A DNA stretch of 64,000 bases from Isoetes taiwanensis (taxonomy: Eukaryota; Streptophyta; Lycopodiopsida; Isoetales; Isoetaceae), in assembly GCA_021234155.1 (NCBI GenBank), contig JAJEKV010000058.1:1357060-1421059 (forward strand), given 5' to 3'. Of the stretch, positions 13,929 through 25,033 are shown piece after piece. The position numbers and the translations under genes were made by a program. The notes under the pieces are model-generated. The model had not been told where the DNA came from and ran no database searches. It was given only the letters and a program-made list of their open reading frames with translations. Each line of letters starts with the position of its first letter. The stretch's first letter is position 1.

Positions 13929-15528
13929 GTCAGCTAGCAAAAAATCTTCAAAAAATACATCTACATAGGAATACGTAAGTAAGGTCTATGAATTATGAAG
14001 AGGCCTTTCCTATAATTTCTACTACTAGTTCCGCGACCTCGTTCCTATGCTTTTTCCAACTGCATGGGCCCTACTATCTTGTCTTTAGGATGGACGTCAA
14101 AATTCCATTGTATTCCTTCGATCAACGCTACTAGTAACATGTGTCTAGAGGGGTTTCTAGCGTTGACAAATGTTATGTGTGCATCTCATGTGAATTTTTT
14201 TTTTATGGTCAAATTTGCCTGAGAATTTGGGAGACCAATCAGCCACAGGGCCATGCAATTGGGTAGTACAACCAAGCTACTAGAATTACAATATCCTTAC
14301 TAAGAAAGGATGGATGGATGGATAGATAGAAATAAATTATTAATGATGAAATAACTCCATTAACGTGCTTTTATGCATTAATAATCCCACCCTTGATCTC
14401 TTGATGCATATTTTTTTTGTGAGGATTCAAATACATGCAAGCTTTATAGTCATTGCATAATAAGGGTTGCACTCTCTAACGCTCTGGATTGCCCTAAATT
14501 CCCATCCAGTGGTCTAAATCAACCAAAGCAACATGGGTCAAGGGAGGATTAATTTAAATGAATAATTGTTATGCATTTTAATTATGACAATTAGGGAGGA
14601 GGGAGTGTGTAGGGTTAGTGGTGCTGGCATTATGTGCATTTGCCCGGCATCCACTATGGTTTTAATACATGTTTCTACTCACAGCAGCCCTGCAATCATG
14701 CACCAAGATCGCCTACAATCGTGTATCTGCAGAAACAATGAACTGAAGACAGGGGAATACGGTAGATGGGCGGGAGGTGAGCAAGGATGGGCAACATATG
14801 GGCCTTATTTAAAGGCATGTAACTCTGGTTCTAGGTACTCGATTGGAATGATTTTTATTTCCTTGCATAGATTAGGTCTCAAGCTTTCCAAAGATGATGT
14901 TTTTCTGTTTTGTTTTTTTTTCAAGAAAAAAAGAATTAGGTTTCCATTCTGTTCAAACCGTAGGTGCATGATTTATGACAGTCTCCTCCCTCCTAGTTGT
15001 AACGTATGTGATGTAATAATTGGAATGCCTTATTCACTTGAGTGGGATACTTTAAGACTTCATGAACCACCATCACTTCAAATTGTCTAGATTTGATTCC
15101 TTGGTTGTTTGAGTGAACAATTAGATCAAAGCGACATAAAGCATTTGATTTGGGGGACGTAACATTCATTGACAAGTAAAAGCATCAAGTTGAAATAATT
15201 ATGTCAACTAGCAAAAGTTTGGAAATTTGGATTTTTCGAATTCAAAAAATACATGGTTATGGAATTAGAATCAAATAAGTAGGAAAGTCCCTTAATGATG
15301 GAAAGGAAATTCATAGCTAATCCTACCCTCCTCCTCTACTTTCTCCAACTATGTGGGTCCCATGGCTAACTTATCTCTATGGTGGATGTCAAAATTCCAT
15401 TCTATTCCTTCAATCACCACTAGTAAATCATCGGTGTTGGGCATTCTATCATTGGCAAGCGTTAAATGCGTGTGAGAGTCGATGTGATTCCCCTCATGTT
15501 TGTTTTTGTTGTTAAATTTGTCTAAGAA

Positions 15529-15690
15529 TAGATAGGAAATAATTTTTGATGTTCGCGAAATTCTGCCATGGGTCCATACAAGTAGGTGATAACCATTATT
15601 AGGATTAAAAAACTCATATTTCAAGAGGTTTTCAAGGGAAAAACTTTTGTAGTAATTACAATAATAAAAGGCGGTAATAGACCTGCAAAG
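15529..15690 (-). mobile_element. LINE/SINE 3' tail fragment inside copy A
   Basis: On the minus strand this reads GTTTTTCCCTTGAAAACCTC and then a GGACCCATGG...CGAACATC end, the same layout as the plus-strand insertion at 32583-32757. Its partner in copy B lies at 32255-32400, so it was present before the two copies separated. The right edge is approximate. Confidence 0.5.
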
Positions 15691-16262
15691 AAGCTCATTG
15701 TTTAACAATTGAAGATGAGCATCCATTGAGAAAGGACTATTTATTAAATGCTTCATACAACAAGTTGTTCATGAGTAAGCATAATGCTTTATGAGGAATG
15801 TGGGAGGTAAAACGGTCATTTGCTTCTATTGTTATCTGCGGTGACAAATGTTATTGCTAGTTTAATGATTCATTACTATTTCTTTTATGCTTCATTTTTG
15901 TTGAAAAGCATTTGTTTTTAGGTTTGAGAATACTTAGCGTTTAGGCATCTAGAAGTATTTTCAAGTCTGAAATCTACAAACTTCAGTCATATATGACAAT
16001 GATATGCACTATTTTGATTCAAGTACATGGATAATCTTTTGCATTTTATCCTTCGTTATGTTCCATAACAACAGAGTTTTTATCCTTTGTTATGTTCCAC
16101 ATCAACATATTACATTCTATCAATATTCAATGATCTAGGATGTTACATTTAAAAATTATTATAATAGTTAAATAAAAAAAACTTATTAACATCTGAAATT
16201 GATCAATGAATTTATTGGGAAGGCTTAACGTTCAACAACCTTAAATATCAACTAAAGAAACA

Positions 16263-16523
16263 TTATTTGCCTTGCATTTTACACCCATTATGAGAAAATT
16301 TTAACTTGAACATCTCTTCTGCTGGAGGGAAAGGAGAGCTCAGTGGCTGGCCAGATAAAATTACAGGAGCACATGTGTATACAGGTGCAAACGGAAGCAG
16401 ATTGCCATCTATCTCAAGAAAGGGACTTCCATGGGACCTAGTTCCGAACGTTCTCCTTTGAACCTTACAGTTTCCTATCATTTTTGTCGTGGCCCTCATT
16501 GTTATCCCATTGCAACATGACAT
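16263..16523 (-). CDS. Coding-like fragment kept in both repeat copies
   Basis: The minus frame reads GTRSHGSPFLEIDGNLLPFA and continues to APVILSGQPLSS. The copy in B (about 33165-33350) keeps the frame over about 50 codons with only one or two replacements before diverging near the fragment's end. This could be an exon captured from a host gene and carried by the repeat. I do not recognise the protein, and the frame has no clear start or splice context. Confidence 0.35.
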   Translation of the reverse strand: MSCCNGITMRATTKMIGNCKVQRRTFGTRSHGSPFLEIDGNLLPFAPVYTCAPVILSGQPLSSPFPPAEEMFKLKFSHNGCKMQGK

Positions 16524-17750
16524 ATATTCAACCTTATTCTCCCACTGATTTCATCTTGTGTATTTACTCACCTTCACCCATTTCAGAACCTTCTAAATCC
16601 TCAAATGCTCCCCAAACTTATCTTTTCCTGAGGCAACAGTGGCGTTGTGCATGAGATTGTGCCACCTGATCCACCGGACGATCTAGATTTCCTATGTCTG
16701 TCTTTACACGCTTCAGCCTTATCCTCCCACTATATTCATTTCACGTATTTCCTCACCTTCTCTGGGTTTTTTGGCCCTTCTTAAATCCTAAAATGTTTCC
16801 CCTCATGAATCTTACCCTAACTTACTCATCTAGACTAAAAGTCAGCCACCCACAAGTGAAAATTGAGTAAAGAATAAATGCGATAATATGATGATGGTAT
16901 TTTCTTGCCAATAAGAGGCTAGTGGTTATGCAACTTGATGAACCACTATCACTTCAAATTGTCTGTATTTAATTCATTAGTTGTTTCGTGCAGACAATCG
17001 GATCAAAGTGACATAAAGTGTTTGACTTGGGGGTTTCCCCCATTGTTAAAAATCAACATAACATTGATTGATGAATAAAAGCATCAAAATTGGAACAATT
17101 CTGAGTAAGGTTCGAAGAAAGCTTAGAGTCAACTGGCATAATATCTTTCAAAAATGCATCTACATGGAATAAGTGAGGTGGTCTCTCAATTATGAAAAGG
17201 TACTTTATATAACTTGTAGCTAATGGTAGCTCCTATGCTTTCTCCAACTGTATGGGCCCTATGCCTAACTTGTCTTTAGGATGGACGTCAAAATTCCATT
17301 CTATTCCTCCAATCAACACTACTAGTAATGGGTGTCTAGTGGCCGCGGTTTCTAGTAGTGACAAATGTTAATGCGTGTAAGAGTTGACGTCATTCACCTC
17401 ATGTTGTTTTTGTTGTCAAATTTGTCTGAGAAGTTGGGAGACCAATCGATACCATATTAGGTAGTACAACCATTCGAAACAATAAGGGGTCAAGGGAGGA
17501 TTAATTAATATCAATGGTTGTTACGCATTTTAATTATATCAATAATTGTCATGTATTGTACAAGATAACACCATAATAATTGGATATGCTTATATCACAA
17601 AAAATGGTTCGTCGCACAAAACGTATATTTATACAACCTTTTTGTAGTGTTTCTATATGATTTAGGCCATCTATTTAGTTTGTAGTATAGAACATGCATT
17701 TATAGAGAATGCACACTATTTTTTCTTTTCCAACTAATTTCTTACCATCT

Positions 17751-18420
17751 TTTTTGTAGTTTCCTATCATTTTTGTCGTCACCCTCATTGTTTGTCCCAA
17801 TATCCTTGCAACATGACACATATTCAGCCTTATCCTCCCACTAATTTCATCTTGTGTAATTACCCACTTTCACCCATCTCAGAACCTTCTAAATCCTCGT
17901 AAACCGTCATTTGGGGGAAATTCCTCGAATATTCCCCAAATGTTTATTATAGATAATTTTTAGGTTTAAGAGGATGTTGGCGGCGCCGCTTGCATCGCCG
18001 CAGAGTTTCAGCCGGTCTTGTATCTTTGTTGCGAGTTTAAGCCTCGAGTTTTACTGTTGTCGCATCTTCTGGTAAGCCTCGGGAGTTTAGCTTCCCCGCA
18101 GTTTAAGGCTCGGATCTTTTGTTTGCGGAATCTTAAAATTAAGGCATGAGCTTCCAACGAATATGATAACAAAAGTTCCGTCGTCCTAAGCCATTTAGAT
18201 GGGGCATTCTTTTGTCGCAAAAAACAACAGCCTTGAAGAAATAACGCCCCGGCGAAGCAAAGCAATGGCTTCTTTTGTAGGCGCGCCTTTAAAGAAACGG
18301 GGCCAGACTTCTAGGGCTTCAATCTTTCCGAGAACCCGTGGTTTGATCTTTCCATTGCAAGGCTCTAAAGAGCAGTGGCGGCTCATAGATCCTGATTCGC
18401 GGCCCGCAGGCCCCAAGACT
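17751..18420. other. Repeat edge, no gene
   Basis: 17755-17905 repeats part of copy A (see 16470-16610). From about 17980 the sequence becomes GC-richer. The ORFs at 18008-18265 and 18195-18426 overlap on opposite strands and have no known motif. They may belong to the degraded 5' part of the LINE that follows. Confidence 0.4.
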
Positions 18421-20780
18421 ATATAAGCTCTTCACAAAGCGAAAGGGAGATACATGGTAAAAAACCGAAGGGCTTTGTTTGGACATGCTTATGGCGAGCC
18501 AAAAGCTTTTTGGCGTAAGGTGTTATACAAAGAAGCGCCGGTGGCCGGTAATGTAAGTGTGGAGCGATGGATGCACCGCTTGCGATTATATGACCCCCGT
18601 GAGCTAATGCGTGGTCCCTGATCGCAGGAAGAGGTGTCACTCACCACGCGGGAGGATGTCCAGCCAGGTCTCGCGCATCCGCCAATGGCAAGGCAAAGGA
18701 TTTACAGGGCCGCAAGAAAGTTGTTGAAGTGGGGTGGCCCATCTGGTGGTAGGGCCCCCGACGTGATCATTAACCGTAGCTCTAAGCGAGGGCTCCCGTG
18801 AGTGGATGGTTAGTAAAGGTTGTTCCCGTCATAAAGCCGGGTAATATCGGATGGCCGAAATTACCGATGATTATGGTAAGCTTCGGGCCCGCTTGCAAAG
18901 CTCCCCGGCAGGGTGGTGGAGAAGAAGCTCGCAAGGGGCCAAAGAGGCGGTGGGGGAGCACTGGCCGGTGAGGAGCTTTCGCCACCTCCACGACCGACCA
19001 TATCTTCACTTTGAGAGTGTTGATGGAGGCAAGCCCACGCTGTGACGAGGACTTGTATTCTTTGCTTTGCAGATTTTAAGATCGCATATGATACCGCCCC
19101 GAGGACATGTTTGTGGGCGTAGGTTGCAAGAATTGGGCGAAGTTCCACAAGAGTTGCAAAATGTGAAAATTCAGCTTTATGATGGGATTTATGCCGCTTG
19201 TTGCCCTTATATGAAGATCTACCGGGTGTAGCTAGCACTATGGGAGTTGCTGGGCTGCCCGCTGTTCTCAACGCTTTTGGGTTGTACATTGATAGATTGG
19301 AGACGGATGCACTACCATGGGGAGCCGGTGCAATTATCCGATCGCGACCTCCGTGAGCCGCTACTATATCGCGGATGATGTAGCTTTGTTAGCCCACACG
19401 CGCAGCCAGCATGCGCCAGCGGTTGGATGCCCCCTCGATGGGTTCTTGGGGCAACGGGAATGACAAAGGAATCTTGCACAAAAACTAAGCTTCTCGGCGA
19501 TCCTCGGTTCCGCAACACCCTATCCCTGAGTTATATTACGTGGAAATCGAAGTGGAGATGGTCGTGGAGCTTCAAGTATCTGAATTGATTTCACTACTAA
19601 CATCTTTATGGATGAGTGTGTGAGAGGAGAGCCAAAAGCGGTCTGGAAGGCTTTATATGCAAAGGCAAAAACAGCGTGTTCTGATAGATCTCTCGCGGAT
19701 GGGTGAGGAGGAGCACACCGGCTAGGCTGGCTTTAATCGGCGGTCTTTGCTATATGGGGTGGAGGTTTGGGGCCCAAAGTTAGCAAAAAATACGGGGATA
19801 GGTTGAAAGGGTGCGTAAAGCTTTCTTGACATATAGCTTGGGAGTGAAGGACACCCATCAGACGATTTTTGTTGTATGAGACGGGTTCGCCTTTACGACA
19901 TTCGCTATGCGCAGCATCTTACTTGCTTCCATAAGGTGGATGGGATGGATGAGCATCGCTTGCCCCCACAGTCGCGGTTGTTAATCTGAGGGCCCCCAAA
20001 TGGGTCAAGAGAGGGGCATGGCACGAGCAATCAGAAGGGATGGTTTAGGAGGTGGTCTATGGATTACCAAATCGATGGTGGCACCGGCCCCGGACATCGC
20101 GAGAATAGGCAATGATTGATGCGGCTATGCCACCCCTGCGGGATGCCTCTCTACCTTGCAAAGCCCAAGACAGCACTATCACGCCGGGATTAATCCCGCC
20201 TGAGCATGGACCCCCATCTGGCATTTTGAAAGCAATACATCTCCCGAAGAAATCCGAGAGCTATTGCCGCCATAAGGACGGGTTCCCATTACCTGGGGTA
20301 AATTGAAATAGTCATTTGGGGGTGAATGGCAGTACCTGGGATCCCCGGGGAGGAGAGGATATGTCGGTGTTGGAGATGCACGTGGATAGAGGATGAGCAC
20401 CATGCCCTCCCAGCCTAGTGCCCAACATATATGCCCATGTCCGGTAATGCACTGCGATCTTAGATGCTCGACACAATCGCTTCACATCGCCATTTGCATC
20501 ACCTATGGTAGCCTTGGCCGGGAGCTTACATCCTGTGATTTAAGTAAAAGTCGGACTTGCTCTTCGGGGCATGGTATTTGAGAGCCATCATAGGGTTTTT
20601 CCTCCCAAGTGGGGTTTTCATCCCGGTAGTAGGGTTCTACCGTCTGGTTACATTGTTTGTTTTTGGTGTTGGAGTTTTTGGCTTTTTTTGCCCCATTTTC
20701 TGCATGTGGTACGGCCTCATAGGCCTCGGCCTCCTGAGGGCGTAAAATAAACTTCCTTCCTTCCTTCCTTCCTTCCTTTT
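18421..20780 (+). pseudogene. Decayed LINE (RT with YIADD box), (CTTC)n tail
   Basis: Many stops and frameshifts break it, but the reverse-transcriptase order is clear. The RT N-terminal region (EEVTLTTREDV, LLKWGGPSGG) is at about 18630-18760. A stretch ending TIFTLRVLMEAS is near 18990-19030. The first catalytic block DFKIAYDTAPR is at 19072-19104, and the catalytic YIADDVALLA is at 19365-19394. A C-terminal block with LLYGVEVWGPK is near 19750-19780, followed by a VRKAFLTYSLGVKDTHQ-like block. The 3' end is GGCGTAAAATAAA plus CTTC repeats (20753-20777). The tail and the DF-x-x-AYDTxPR/YxADDVxLLA style differ from the poly(A)-tailed L1 LINE at 45-49 kb, so it is a different clade. The endonuclease region was not found and the copy is probably 5'-truncated. 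It is GC-richer than its flanks. Confidence 0.8.
20753..20778. repeat. (CTTC)n LINE tail
   Basis: A short perfect tetranucleotide run directly follows the end of the LINE and serves as its 3' tail instead of poly(A). Confidence 0.85.
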
Positions 20781-23225
20781 TAAAAGAACATTTACATTCT
20801 CGGCATTTCTGTAAGTTCTTAAAAAGAAAGAAGTGTCTTAAATGTTTTTAAGACTTTTAGAAAGAGCATTCTCCGCATTTCTGTAAGTTCTAGGGCTTCA
20901 GGCTTTTAAGTTCTTTTGAATCAGAGCCTAAAAACGAGGGACTTTGAGCTTCTAGGGCTTGAAATTGCCTTCTCAGAGGGGGCTTCGGGCCTTTCTAGAG
21001 TAGATTCATCTCTGTTTCTGATTGGAGGAGCAATGCGTAAGGCATTTGCAAGCTGTTAGCATAAACTCGCAAGCATAAACTCAAGAAGTTAGGCATAAAC
21101 TTCCAAGTCATATCGGTAGGCTTGCTGAAGCATAAAACTCGCATTAAACTCAAAAAAGAAACCATGTTTGTAAGAATCTCTTGCAAAGAACTGGCGGGAA
21201 AACAAGGCCGAATTTCCCCAATGCAGGTTCGTTTGATAGCCTACCGGATTGAGGGAAGTCACGCCTGTAAACGCCAGAAGCCCTGGGCGCCGGGCCAAGC
21301 ACTAACGTGCCGCTTCTCTCGGGCGTGGCGCCGCCGCCGTTTCTTGGCCGAAACCTCAATCCTACGATTACCTAGCACAAACCCCCTCGCTCCCCAGGAA
21401 ATTCCTGGAGTTTCCACTATAAGTTCTTTTTTGGTAATATTTTGGGTAAGGGTTTCCACACAGCTTCCACACAGTTTCATAAAGTTTCCACACAGTTTCA
21501 TATAAAAGTGACAGTTGCATGGAACAGGTGCCCATATAACCAAAATTACAACAGGCAATTTTTCCTTCAGAATTATATGTTTTCCATTGTTCCACATTGC
21601 TGCACCATATATACATATGATGATTGAAAAGGAATGCATAGAACTATGCTGTCAAATGCCAATAAACAACATATATATTCAAAAAATCATCACAGGCCTA
21701 GACATTTGAACCCATCATCCAGAATCCTCAAAATTTACTAAAAACAAGTAGGGTCATCATGGTGAACAATTTTTTTACTCCACATCAGCCATAAGATTTC
21801 ATGCCCATCCACGAGCTCCACCAAAGAATAGGCTAATACAACAAGCCATGCAAGCAAGAATCAGTTGTGCCATAATCGCCAGCAAAAACTCAGGTCCTGC
21901 AGAACCAACAGAAGCCCTGTATATCCCAGAATCTGGGCATAGTGAGAAAAATGGAGGGGTTTTTTTTTATCACACTCCTCATCTTTGGCAGATTCCAGAA
22001 CTTGTTGCGCTCCTCACATCTGTATGCAGCCAAACCTATGCCGAAAAAACCTTTGCCCCTGACCTCCTTAATCACCTTCATAACCCTAGTGAGCATATTT
22101 AACCACAGAAACAAGGTGCTGCGCCGCGGAGGTTGCCCTCCATGGCCTAGGGTGAAGTGAAGCTTAAATCATAGTTCAAAAGTCATGTTTTGACAATCAA
22201 TTCAAAACCATAAACCCTAACATTTGGAAATAGAATTCTCTGCGGTCAGGGCGACCTACATTTATCTTCCAAAATGCAACCAAAGAGTTCCCACAGAAAC
22301 AGAAAATAAAGAACACACTTCAACCGGAATACAATGAATGATATTGAAATAAAGCTTTGTTTGTTAGGCAAGGTAAGTATCTCACATAAATCGAAGGTTG
22401 TGGAGCCGCAAACACATCGAATATCTCATTGTTTGTTTGTTTGGTTGTGGGCGGTCGGGATAAAAGCTTTAGGCATACGCTTTTGCATTCTATTGTACAA
22501 TTCATTGGATGCATTCCCCTATTTCAAATTGTTATTTGCCGAATGACGACGATTACATGTATATATTGTAGGTCTTGTAATTTTTCTTATATGCCCGGTT
22601 TGTTGATCCAAGCTTGAATAATAATTAGCAAGCAATCCGGCACGATGGTCACCTAGAACTCCAATTCAATCAAGGGTCATGAGAGATTGCAATGAATTCC
22701 GCTTCTACCACACATTGCAAAAGTATGCCCCTATGAGCTTATAAACTATTACGTAACTCGAAATAATATCCACAATTAAACATAGAGTCAAAATTATTTT
22801 TATGGCTAAACAATGCTTTGGTTTCATTGTCTTCATCATGTCTTGATCATGCAAAGGTCCATTGAATGCAAAAATATAATAAACCTTGTCGATGATATTC
22901 TTGTATTGTTAGGTGGAAATGTTTTCCCACATGGCGAAGTTGAAGAAGCACGACTTGAAATTGGTCAAAATCTTTTATAATTCACGTAGATGTTGAAAAC
23001 AAAGGGATCTTGACAAGACATAAATGTTGATTAACAATATAGAGGCCCAACAAATAGATCAAAACGCAGTTATAAGTCTCGGCCCGAGGTTCAATTCCTT
23101 GGAGCCCTCATTTTCTTTAAGTTGTAGTGCTTCTAGAAAGTGGTGAATTGACCATCAAGCATTACCCCGAAAAACTATGAAGGATCGCATGAAGTCGACC
23201 ACCGCAAAAATACGACAATGTGGAA
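20781..23225. other. Intergenic with small direct repeats, no gene
   Basis: GCATTTCTGTAAGTTCT occurs twice (20801-20890), GCATAAACTC-like words recur at 21060-21140, and TTTCCACACAGTTTCAT-like units recur at 21455-21500. 21122-21505 is open for 127 codons, but it spans these repeats and an Arg-rich GC-rich patch, with no domain. None of this supports a gene. Confidence 0.45.
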
Positions 23226-23775
23226 GATTCCCTAGATTTTTAAGGTTCTAGAATCCCAAAGACTATTCCAAGATTAGCATATATTCCTCAATATTCTATG
23301 TACATTCTTCTAGGATTAATTCAGATTTTATAAAAGATTCCCCTAAATTCACTATATCCTCAACTTAAATTATGGCGATTCCCTTGCATTCCCTAGATTC
23401 TCAAAAAATTTTCCATAGATTCTCAAGATTCTCTTGAGATTCCCCTGGATTCTCGTGAGATTGGCCCAAGATTCAACTAGATTCCCCACGCGATTCTATG
23501 TAGGTTCTCTTGGATTCCCTTAGATTCTATGAAGATCCCTGCTAGATTCTTCAAGGTTTTATCAAGATTCCCCTAGATTCCCAAAGATCTCATGAAGAAG
23601 ATTCCTTTGGATTCCTTTAGATCATATGAAGTCTTCGAAAACTTCCAAAATTAAGGCGTCAAGTTTAAAAGTCTAAATTCAATTAGAGTTCCTCAGTTCT
23701 CCAACATTCTTTTTAGGGTTTGACCAGATTATTGAAATATTCAATTGAGGGATTCTATCAAGATGCCCTTAGATT
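23226..23775. repeat. Degenerate GATTC minisatellite
   Basis: About 20 loosely spaced copies of AGATTCCC/AGATTCTC/GGATTCC occur in 550 bp, with spacing of roughly 10-25 nt. The words keep one orientation. There is no exact period, as in an old tandem array blurred by mutation. Confidence 0.75.
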
Positions 23776-23978
23776 CTCCAATATGCGTATGCAAATGTTG
23801 TGTATTTTGTATGGTATCTAATTCAAGATTGCAATTTGGGATATTTAGAAATAAAGGCATCATCTAAATTTGAGCTTCAGGGCTTATATGAAGATTCTTT
23901 TGAAAATTGCTAGAGTTATGAATGTGTTGCATGTTTAACAAAAATCTAGAACTTCAAGATTAGACCAATATTTATCAA

Positions 23979-24297
23979 GGGTAAAAGCATGTTAGGGTGT
24001 ACCACTTTTTGGAACCCAAAAGTACATACACTAGGTACTTTCGGATTTGGTACTTTCTCATTTTATTTTCATTAAAACTAGTACAAAAGTCCAAAATAAA
24101 AGTCAAGGATGCACTAATATTCAAAGTTAAGATAAAGAATGTAATGTTCTTGAGACCAAAATATATATAAAAGTTCTAGAATGTACCTTTTATTGAGATA
24201 TTCCGAGAGGTGCCCCAAGATCCACAGGTACCTTTTTAGGTACTTTTTTGGTCACTAAATAATACTTTTTAAGGGACACCCTAACATGCTTTTACCC
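23979..24297. mobile_element. 319-bp MITE with perfect 22-bp TIRs, TCAA duplication
   Basis: The ends are perfect inverted repeats of 22 bp beginning GGGTAAAAGCATGTTAGGG. The direct duplication TCAA flanks both sides (23975-23978 and 24298-24301). Subterminal GGTAC words occur on both sides. There is no coding capacity, so a non-autonomous DNA transposon is the natural reading. The superfamily is uncertain because a 4-bp TCAA target site does not match hAT (8 bp) or PIF (TWA). Confidence 0.88.
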
Positions 24298-24903
24298 TCA
24301 ACTATCATGAGCATAACAACATGGTATGTGGCCGGGCTCTAGGATGTCTCAGACATGTATAATATGTAAAAACGTAAGTGTTCAAAGAGAGGAGAGGAAA
24401 AAAACTTATTATAGGACCTAGAAATTTGGTAGATTTACTTGTATGACGATGAATTTCAAAGTATTGCAAATCTTTGGAATTTACATTTCGGCCGGGTTGT
24501 AATGCTTAACCTTATCAAAGCTTCACCGTGATAGCATCCGAAAGAAGCTAAATTAACTAGTTTTTTCATGTATGAAGCATATTTTTGTGTTTTTCTTAGA
24601 TTTTCCTAAAACAATGACATTCAACTAACATGCAAAATAAATTCATAGAACCTTATGAGCAATAAATTGATAAAAGTTTGATGTTGCAATAAATTCACAA
24701 ATCCATAGCATTCCACATCTTAGAGGACATTGCATTGTGACTTTTACACAGTAATGGCATTTACATTACCCAATGCTATTGCTCATGCACATGGGAACAA
24801 CAAAACGAAGTTCACTTCTAAGAATGGCATTTATATTATCCAATCCACGAACAATGCCAAACAACTCCATTTAGATAAGCCAAATTCAATGTTTCTTCCA
24901 AAA

Positions 24904-25033
24904 GCATCATAATTATATTTTGTAGGCCGTCCTATTAAATCCATATCTATCCGCAACTAGTACCTATAGAAGCATCATAATTATATTTGTAGGCCGTCCT
25001 ATTAAATCATATCTATCCGCAACTAGTACCTAT
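24904..25033. repeat. Recent tandem duplication (about 66 bp x 2)
   Basis: GCATCATAATTATATT through AACTAGTACCTAT occurs twice in a row, differing by three short indels. It looks like a young slippage or unequal-exchange event in non-coding DNA. Confidence 0.9.

Larger units (their letters stand above)
14055..17750. repeat. Composite repeat, copy A
   Basis: 14055-16476 matches 30823-33351 collinearly at high identity. 16587-17560 matches 29811-30780, and 17386-17749 matches 33352-33715. R1 units start near 15010 and 16910. A second internal duplication links 16470-16610 with 17755-17905 (TTTTTGTCG...CCTCATTG, AACCTTCTAAATCC). The order and shared ends suggest a tandem or nested repeat rather than a single transposon. 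No polymerase domain was found. Confidence 0.8.

Noticed and set aside
21122-21505. 127-codon plus-strand ORF
   Set aside because: It overlaps short tandem words and opposing ORFs, with no domain or splice context.
23087-23105. B-box-like GAGGTTCAATTCC, possible tRNA or SINE
   Set aside because: No A box at the right distance, no cloverleaf and no tail.
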